Shown: one piece after another, positions 59,401-64,000 of the stretch
How positions within the stretch are numbered: the stretch's first letter is position 1
Layout: every line of letters begins with the position of its first letter
NCBI RefSeq assembly: GCF_039532215.1
Contig: NZ_BAAARN010000002.1
Location: 118,526-182,525, forward strand
DNA length: 64,000 nucleotides
Direction: 5' to 3'
DNA from: Pedococcus aerophilus
GTDB taxonomy: Bacteria > Actinomycetota > Actinomycetes > Actinomycetales > Dermatophilaceae
Position numbers and translations under genes: made by a program
Notes under the pieces: generated by a model
Told to the model about the DNA's origin: nothing
Databases searched by the model: none
The model's input: only the letters and a program-made list of their open reading frames with translations

Positions 59401-60901
59401 GTCCCTCGGCCAGGCGGCTGCTGACCTCGCGGGCGCGAACCGCCTCCTCGGACGTCGGGATGCGTGCGCCGAACCACGGGTCGGTGCCGGCGTCGGTCGA
59501 CCAGGCACCGAGCGAGGCGGCCTCCGTCAGCTGTCGACCGAGCTCCTGCACCCGGCGGCGGTCGAGGTCGGCGAGCTGCTGGCCCCGCACCCGCACGCGC
59601 GAGGTCGGGGAGTGCCGCGCCGCGCCGAGCGTGGCGATGGCCTCCTGTGCCTGGTGGGCGGAAACGCCCCACGGCTGGCGGACCTCGTGCAGCGCCTTGG
59701 AGTGCTCGACGAGCGTGGCACGGCGGTCGACGAGGTCGCGCTCGAGGTCGGCGGTGTCGGGCTCGGTCGTCGTCGTGCCGCGTTCGAGGGCCTTGCCGAA
59801 CTCCTGGGCCAGGCGTCGCTTGTTGCTGGCGCCGTCGTAGGCGTCGAGCACGAGGTCGGACAGCCCCACGCTGTGCAGGCGCCCGAGGACGGCGTCGATG
59901 GCCGCGCGCTTCTCGGCGACGAAGAGGACACGCTTGCCCTCCCCCGCCAGGCTGGCGATGAGGTTGGCGATGGTCTGGGACTTGCCGGTGCCGGGCGGGC
60001 CCTTGATGACGAGGTGCGCGCCGGAGCGGACGGCGTCGATGGCTGCCTGCTGGGTGGAGTCGGCGTCGAGGATGAGGAGCTCGTGCGACGGGTCGGCGTC
60101 AGCGGGGAACTCCGGCACCTGGGTACGCACCGCACGCAGGGCACCGGGGTCACCGGCGAGCGCTGCGACGACGTCGTGGTCGGCGAGCGAACTCCCTTGT
60201 GCTGCAAGGTCGGCCACCATCGGCAACTTGGCGTAGGAGAAGGTGCCGACCACCAGCCGCGGGGTGATGGCGAAGTCCGGGACGCCCTTGCAGAGCTGCT
60301 TCAGGCGCTCGTACACGGGGTAGGGGTCGAAGGTGCTGCCCGAGGAGGCGAGGTCCTCGAGCGCGTCGGTGTCGAAGTCGATGCCCTGCTCGGAGCGCAG
60401 GTAGTGCTCGAGCACGGGGTTGAACTCGACGTCGTTGCCGAGGTCGAGGTCGAAGTCCTCGCGCGCGGCCCCGGTGGGCCGCAGCACGCACGGGCGCAGG
60501 AGGACCGGCGCGGCCGGGGGGCGGTTCGCGCCGCGGACGGTCCACGTCGCCATACCGATCGCGATGAACCCGGCCGCGATGCCGCGCTCCTCGGAGAGCT
60601 CGACCGTCTTGGACCGTATGGTGCGGGCGCGCCGCCGGGCCTCGTCCAGCGCCGCGGGCTCGCGGACGAGGTCGGACAGGCGGGTGGGCCGGCCAGCGAG
60701 CAGCATGGCGAGGCCGCCGGGGTGGGCGGTGGACAGGTCGAGGGTGCCGGTGGGGAGGTCGCGGTACCAGAGCAGCGTGTTGCGGCCGCCGAGGTCGACC
60801 AGGTGGCGCTGCCAGGTCTGCACGGCTGCGGCGACGCGCTCACCACGGGGATCGGGGTCGGCAGCCGGGGCGGTGGGGGTCTCGTCGGTCGGCTGGTTCA
60901 C
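56465..60901 (-). CDS. DUF4011-type SF1 helicase with C-terminal nuclease-like domain
   Basis: 1,478 residues. N-terminal DUF4011-like domain (QTWQRHLVDLGGRNTLLWYRD), SF1 helicase core with Walker A GPPGTGKSQTIANLIASLAG (~residue 300), a ~500-residue helical insertion, Walker B DEASQIPPAQAVSAI, GDERQLPPT and RGEQ/VQGDERDAIILSVGYG motifs. Near residues 1200-1290 is a restriction-like fold (HPVDLAVEDP...VLVAVETDG) of the DUF559/MTES type. The tail is disordered with ESAEP repeats. Related helicases occur in phage-defence systems (COG1112). GTG follows TAGCCT by six bases. Confidence 0.85.
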   Translation of the reverse strand: MNQPTDETPTAPAADPDPRGERVAAAVQTWQRHLVDLGGRNTLLWYRDLPTGTLDLSTAHPGGLAMLLAGRPTRLSDLVREPAALDEARRRARTIRSKTVELSEERGIAAGFIAIGMATWTVRGANRPPAAPVLLRPCVLRPTGAAREDFDLDLGNDVEFNPVLEHYLRSEQGIDFDTDALEDLASSGSTFDPYPVYERLKQLCKGVPDFAITPRLVVGTFSYAKLPMVADLAAQGSSLADHDVVAALAGDPGALRAVRTQVPEFPADADPSHELLILDADSTQQAAIDAVRSGAHLVIKGPPGTGKSQTIANLIASLAGEGKRVLFVAEKRAAIDAVLGRLHSVGLSDLVLDAYDGASNKRRLAQEFGKALERGTTTTEPDTADLERDLVDRRATLVEHSKALHEVRQPWGVSAHQAQEAIATLGAARHSPTSRVRVRGQQLADLDRRRVQELGRQLTEAASLGAWSTDAGTDPWFGARIPTSEEAVRAREVSSRLAEGQLQDVEQTMTEVFAEVNLPKAERVGDWGVVLDSVSRVRDTLEVFRPEVFDIPLGDLVAATGSKSYRSEHDVDLGLYSRWRLRRQARSLLRPGPPPADLHGALVGAQQQRTSWQAMAGAGGRPEIPLDLDRARAAYESLAEDLRWLGERLAPTAAGGDLMGTPLPELQQRMADLAARPERLTVVPRVLGALDALRAAGMGPLVDDLARRGVEADHVSAELDFVWWTSLSEDLVVRDSRYGAHDGAQLQRVAAEYVAADHAHLAASADRVRAGAARRLREVLADHPEQEALVRAEAGKSRRHRPLRELLPKAGETLTAAKPAWAMSPLVVASVLPPGRWFDVVIFDEASQIPPAQAVSAISRAHQVVVAGDERQLPPTNFFTSAVDEDLAPDSDTLTEGFESVLDVLTAALPTRRLSWHYRSLDERLVAFANREMYDGSLVTFPGTGTDAVVRLESVEGSGVVAPGEEAIESTEAEVDRVVALVLEHARTRPQESLGVIALGIKHATRLDDALRKALLGAEGVGDFFDEDRRERFFVKNLERVQGDERDAIILSVGYGKTPHGRVLHRFGPLNLEGGERRLNVAITRARRRMTVVSSLLASDLDPTRLKARGAVMLRDFLLYAADGTLPGPVTQPSTSEPVADVTGEDSSPEAGAEPTSATVDAPADPLPATPAPPLGGLVRAEFARRLRESGLVVHEAFGGAGHPVDLAVEDPDRPGVVLVAVETDGPAYAAMQSTRDRDRLRGEQLSRLGWEHLRVWTTDLFRDPARDVSRVHAAVQRAASRRRAQELVSGAVVPAIITPTAQDDLARPDGVAPPVDAVAIEPEAGQPESAEPESAEPESAEPGPQAAELPAPEVGAGDPEASQPAAEAQLAFDGLVADDFAPAPDQAARKRRVRGRRATSKPTNTQPGLQLPGPAVADQDAMPQAQAPATESAEATAQPKAPEQTKDDTDAGWGEQRNLSAYDRWLLEQRPPHWGKD
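56875..56919. repeat. 15-bp tandem repeat in the helicase-nuclease tail
   Basis: Three exact copies of GCTCGGCGGACTCGG, encoding ESAEP repeats in the disordered C-terminus. Copy number may vary between strains. Confidence 0.85.
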
Positions 60902-60907
60902 CTGTGC

Positions 60908-60913
60908 AGGCTA
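60908..60913 (-). promoter_or_regulatory. -10 box of the helicase-nuclease gene (leaderless)
   Basis: TAGCCT on the minus strand, six bases before GTG 60901. Confidence 0.45.
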
Positions 60914-61030
60914 ACGAACTGGGCTGTCGGCCGGGTCCACCGCCATGCGAGCGCCCTTGACGCGTGCGGGCGACCCCACCATGCTCCGAGGTGACACGAT
61001 TCACCACCCCTCAACGGAGAGGCCCTCCCC

Positions 61031-62995
61031 ATGTCCCAGCAGGTCCCGCACGCCCTGCGCGCGCCGACGACCAGACCTCGCTCGCCGCGTCCGGTGCGCT
61101 GGCTCGCCGCCGCCGCAGCCCTGGCCACGCTCGGTGCAGCTGCCGCCACGACCACCGCCTCCGCGGCACCGGTGGCCGCAGCGCCCGCCCCCGCGTCGGC
61201 CCCGACCGTCAGCGCCGCACCGGCGGCCCCGTCCACCCCGGCACTTGGCCCGTCGGTCACCGTCTTCGACCCGAGCATGCCGGTCGCCCAGATCCAGGCG
61301 TCCCTCGACAAGGCGTGGACCGCGCAGGTCGACAACGAGATGGGTAGCGAGCGGTACGCCTTCTTGTTCAAGCCCGGCACGTACGGCACCGCGGCCCAGC
61401 CGCTCCAGGTCAAGGTCGGCTACTACACCGAGGTCGCCGGGCTCGGCGCCTCACCGACCGATGTCGTCATCAACGGCAAGGTCGAGGCCTACAACCGCTG
61501 CCTCGGCGACGGTGGGACGAGCAACTGCATCGCCCTCAACAACTTCTGGCGCACCCTGTCCAACCTCTCGATCAAGGTCGACGCGACGGGTCAGGACGGC
61601 TGCCGCGCCTCCGCCAACTTCTGGGCCGTCTCCCAAGCGGTCTCGATGCGCCGCCTGGACGTGAGCGGGGCCAACCTGTCGCTGATGGACTACTGCACCG
61701 CCGGACCGCAGTACGCCAGCGGCGGGTTCATCGCCGACTCACGGATGCCGTTCGTCATCAACGGATCCCAGCAGCAGTGGCTCACGCGCAACAGCGAGCT
61801 CACCGGCTGGAGCAACGCCGTGTGGAACGCGACGTTCTCCGGCGTCGTGGGCGCACCCTCCGAGGAGGGCTTCCCCAACCCGGCCTACACGACCCTCGAC
61901 AAGACCCCCGTGAGCCGCGAGAAGCCGTTCGTGTTCGTGGACGCCCAGGGCCGTTATGCCGTGCGCGTCCCCTCCGCACAGCGCGACAGCCGCGGCATCT
62001 CGTGGGCCAACGGCCTCACCGCCGGACGGACGATCCCGCTCAGCGACTTCTACGTCGCCCGGCCCGGCGCCTCCGAGCAGGAGATCAACACCCAGCTCGC
62101 TCGCGGCAGGCACCTGCTCCTCACCCCCGGGGTGTACGACGTCGACCGCACCATCGAGGTCAAGCGCGCCGACACCGTGGTGCTCGGCCTCGGCCACGCC
62201 ACCCTCACCTCCGCGCGGGGTGCCGTGCCCGTCGAGGTCAAGGACGTGCCGGGCGTCGTCGTCGCGGGAGTGACGATCGATGCGGGCACCGTCGAGTCCC
62301 CCGCCCTCCTGCGAATCGGTTCGAAGAACGGCAACAACGGCACCGCCAAGGACGCCTCGTCGAACCCGACCACGCTGTCCGACGTGTACTTCCGCGTCGG
62401 CGGTCCGCACATCGGCCGGACCAAGGTGGCCCTGGAGGTCAACAGCGACGACGTCCTCATCGACCACACGTGGGTCTGGCGCGCCGACCACGGCACCGAG
62501 GGTTTCACCCGCGGCGTCAACGGTGACACCGACCGCTGGCGCACCAACACCGCCGCCAACGGCGTGGTCGTCAACGGCGACGACGTGACGGCGACCGGCT
62601 TCTTCGTCGAGCACTTCCAGGAGCACAACGTCATCTGGAACGGCGAACGCGGCACCACGGTGTTCTTCCAGAACGAGCTGCCCTACGACCCGCCGACGCA
62701 GGCGGACTGGATGGACGGCACGAAGCTGGGCTGGTCGGCCTACAAGGTCGGCGACCGGGTGAAGCAGCACCGCCTCTTCGCCGGTGGTGCCTACGTCTTC
62801 AACCAGAACAACCCGTCGATCCACACCGAGAACGGGTTCGAGGTGCCCAGGACGCCCGGCGTCACGCTGCACCACGTCCTCACCGTCAACCTCGGTGCCG
62901 GGACGCTCGACCACGTGGTGAACGGCGTCGGTGGCGCCGTCGACACGACCCGCGTCGGTGTGCCCGAGTACGTCGTGGACTACCCGGCGAAGTAG
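61031..62995 (+). CDS. Secreted right-handed beta-helix protein (GH55/pectate-lyase-like)
   Basis: 654 residues. Signal peptide with Arg-rich start and a long Ala core ending ASA, an Ala/Pro linker, then two stretches of beta-helix: ~95-260 (RYAFLFKPGTYGT, NNFWRTLSNLSIKV) and ~350-600 (GRHLLLTPGVYDVD, DTVVLGLGHATLTS). Similar actinobacterial proteins are named adenylyl cyclase or GH55-like without proof. Probably acts on an extracellular glycan; catalytic residues not assigned. Followed by a LacI regulator, fitting sugar use. Confidence 0.8.
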   Translation: MSQQVPHALRAPTTRPRSPRPVRWLAAAAALATLGAAAATTTASAAPVAAAPAPASAPTVSAAPAAPSTPALGPSVTVFDPSMPVAQIQASLDKAWTAQVDNEMGSERYAFLFKPGTYGTAAQPLQVKVGYYTEVAGLGASPTDVVINGKVEAYNRCLGDGGTSNCIALNNFWRTLSNLSIKVDATGQDGCRASANFWAVSQAVSMRRLDVSGANLSLMDYCTAGPQYASGGFIADSRMPFVINGSQQQWLTRNSELTGWSNAVWNATFSGVVGAPSEEGFPNPAYTTLDKTPVSREKPFVFVDAQGRYAVRVPSAQRDSRGISWANGLTAGRTIPLSDFYVARPGASEQEINTQLARGRHLLLTPGVYDVDRTIEVKRADTVVLGLGHATLTSARGAVPVEVKDVPGVVVAGVTIDAGTVESPALLRIGSKNGNNGTAKDASSNPTTLSDVYFRVGGPHIGRTKVALEVNSDDVLIDHTWVWRADHGTEGFTRGVNGDTDRWRTNTAANGVVVNGDDVTATGFFVEHFQEHNVIWNGERGTTVFFQNELPYDPPTQADWMDGTKLGWSAYKVGDRVKQHRLFAGGAYVFNQNNPSIHTENGFEVPRTPGVTLHHVLTVNLGAGTLDHVVNGVGGAVDTTRVGVPEYVVDYPAK

Positions 62996-63015
62996 CCACT
63001 GCCCCAACAGATTGC

Positions 63016-63047
63016 GTGGGCCGGACCGCAGCAGCGGTCCGGCCCAC
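63016..63047. terminator. Bidirectional terminator between convergent genes
   Basis: GTGGGCCGGACCGC pairs perfectly over 14 bp with GCGGTCCGGCCCAC around an AGCA loop, between the beta-helix gene and the LacI gene. Confidence 0.85.
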
Positions 63048-63068
63048 CCTTGTGTCGCCGTCAGTCCG

Positions 63069-64000
63069 TCAGGCGGAGTCGCGGACGACGACCTCGAGCA
63101 GGTCGACCCAGGCCGGGAGGTCCTCTGCCTCCCCGCCCTGCAGCCCCTTGACCACGACTCCGGCGAGGTGTCGGGCCTGGGCGTCCAGCGCCTGGGAGAC
63201 CGTCGTCAGGGGCGGGACCGTGAACGGCGCGGCGGGACCGTCGTCGACACCGATGACCGCGAGGTCGTCCGGCGCGGTGAGCCCCTGCGCCCGCAAGCCG
63301 GCGAGGACGGCGATGGCGACGTCGTCGTTGTAGGCCGCGACGGCTGTGGGTGGTGCGGCCGCCTTCCTCCAGCCGCGCACCGCCTGGACCGCGGAGTCCA
63401 GCGACTGCTCGACCGGAATCACCTGCGGCGCGGGCAGACCCGCGTCGGCACACGCCGCTCGGACACCCTCGAGGCGCAGCTCGACGAACTGGCTGACGCG
63501 CGGGTCCGTCGCGGCGGCATACCCGAGGGTGCGGTGGCCGGCCTCGCACAGGTGCCGGACCTGGAGGCGTCCGATGCCGCGCTGGGACGTGGTGAACATG
63601 CCGGCCGCGCCCGGGTCGTCGAGCAGGGTGCCGAGGACCTGAACCCCGGCCCGGCGCATCGCCTCGCGGTCGGCCGGGGGGAACGCCGTGAACCCCACGA
63701 CGGCGCGCGGCGTGACGACGCGCAGCAGGTCGGTGAGCGGGCGCCCGCCGCGCTGGTGGTGGACCAGGAGCGACAGGCCGCGCTCGGCGAGCTCCCCCGC
63801 GAGGTGGTCGAGCAGCGAGTCCACGGCCGGCCCCAGCGGCCAGTCGGGGAGGACGTAGAGGACGAGGTCGCTGCGCCCGGTTCGCAGCGTGCGGGCCGCG
63901 GCCGACGGGGTGTAGCCGAGCCGTTCGGCACTGGCACGGACCCGGGCCCGGGTCTGGTCGGAGATCGTGACGCCGGGGGTGTCGTTGAGGACGTAGCTCA
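63069..64000 (-). CDS. LacI-family transcriptional regulator (5' end outside the window)
   Basis: At least 310 residues. The frame enters at the window end inside the HTH/hinge (SYVLNDTPGVTISDQTRARV, then RVRASAERLGYTPSAAARTL), so about 20 residues of the HTH are missing. The periplasmic-binding-like sensor follows, with QVRHLCEAGHRTLGYA, AAYNDDVAIAVLAGL, and VIGVDDGPAAPF. A typical sugar-responsive repressor; the convergent beta-helix gene may be a target. Confidence 0.92.
   Translation of the reverse strand, partial: SYVLNDTPGVTISDQTRARVRASAERLGYTPSAAARTLRTGRSDLVLYVLPDWPLGPAVDSLLDHLAGELAERGLSLLVHHQRGGRPLTDLLRVVTPRAVVGFTAFPPADREAMRRAGVQVLGTLLDDPGAAGMFTTSQRGIGRLQVRHLCEAGHRTLGYAAATDPRVSQFVELRLEGVRAACADAGLPAPQVIPVEQSLDSAVQAVRGWRKAAAPPTAVAAYNDDVAIAVLAGLRAQGLTAPDDLAVIGVDDGPAAPFTVPPLTTVSQALDAQARHLAGVVVKGLQGGEAEDLPAWVDLLEVVVRDSA

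Overview
The window is chromosomal DNA from a very high-G+C Gram-positive actinobacterium. The gene content supports this: an RpfB-type resuscitation factor, a bacterial protein O-mannosyltransferase (Pmt), a galU-glp-moaC-moaB-rimJ-sepX division/cofactor operon, a PrsA/GlmU/L25 neighbourhood, DUF222-HNH (13E12-type) and CGNR proteins, many GTG starts and many genes with a -10 box 6-7 nt before the start codon (leaderless mRNAs). My best guess is a member of Micrococcales close to Intrasporangiaceae (Janibacter/Knoellia/Terrabacter-like). That placement is inference, not a search result. No insertion sequence, phage, CRISPR array or replication origin was seen. Two tRNA genes are present.

Layout. 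0-5 kb: L25, an EamA/CGNR pair, prs and glmU. 5-8.4 kb: a secreted Ser/Thr-tailed protein, a region-2-only sigma-like protein and an arsenic operon (acr3-arsC with divergent arsR). 8.6-15.2 kb: accessory genes and regulators, namely a DUF222-HNH protein, VOC proteins, tRNA-Gln, TetR, a TamR-like MarR regulator divergent from a methyltransferase-VOC fusion, and a PadR regulator divergent from a lipoprotein hydrolase. 15.2-26.6 kb: ABC-F, ispE, a two-component system whose kinase is fused in frame to a DUF4173 membrane protein, rsmA, rpfB, tatD and metG with a tiny overlapping upstream ORF. 26.8-33 kb: a cell-wall-binding-repeat protein, membrane proteins, a lipoprotein, rsmI and pmt. 33-42.3 kb: a GH31 glycosidase, then a signalling cluster (MASE1 kinase, four response regulators, one stand-alone HisKA-like mini-protein) whose 497-bp intergenic region holds five tandem hairpins with G-rich (C-rich on the minus strand) loops; an OhrR regulator follows. 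42.5-49 kb: a CDF metal exporter behind a 30-codon leaderless ORF, tRNA-Ala, and the galU-glp-moaCB-rimJ-sepX operon. 49-64 kb: a penicillin-acylase-family hydrolase, a CPA1 antiporter, an FmdB zinc ribbon, MTA phosphorylase, a SAF-domain protein, mscL, a 1,478-residue DUF4011-type SF1 helicase with a C-terminal nuclease-like domain, a secreted beta-helix protein and a LacI regulator cut by the window end.

How the genes work together. Envelope and growth functions dominate: GlmU makes UDP-GlcNAc, GalU makes UDP-glucose, IspE supplies isoprenoid precursors, RpfB remodels peptidoglycan, Pmt glycosylates exported proteins, and the glp/sepX pair belongs to the actinobacterial divisome. The most unusual material is in 37.8-42.6 kb (hairpin array, paralogous response regulators sharing C-loop hairpins, HisKA-only protein) and in the two small leaderless ORFs that overlap metG and the CDF gene by four bases.
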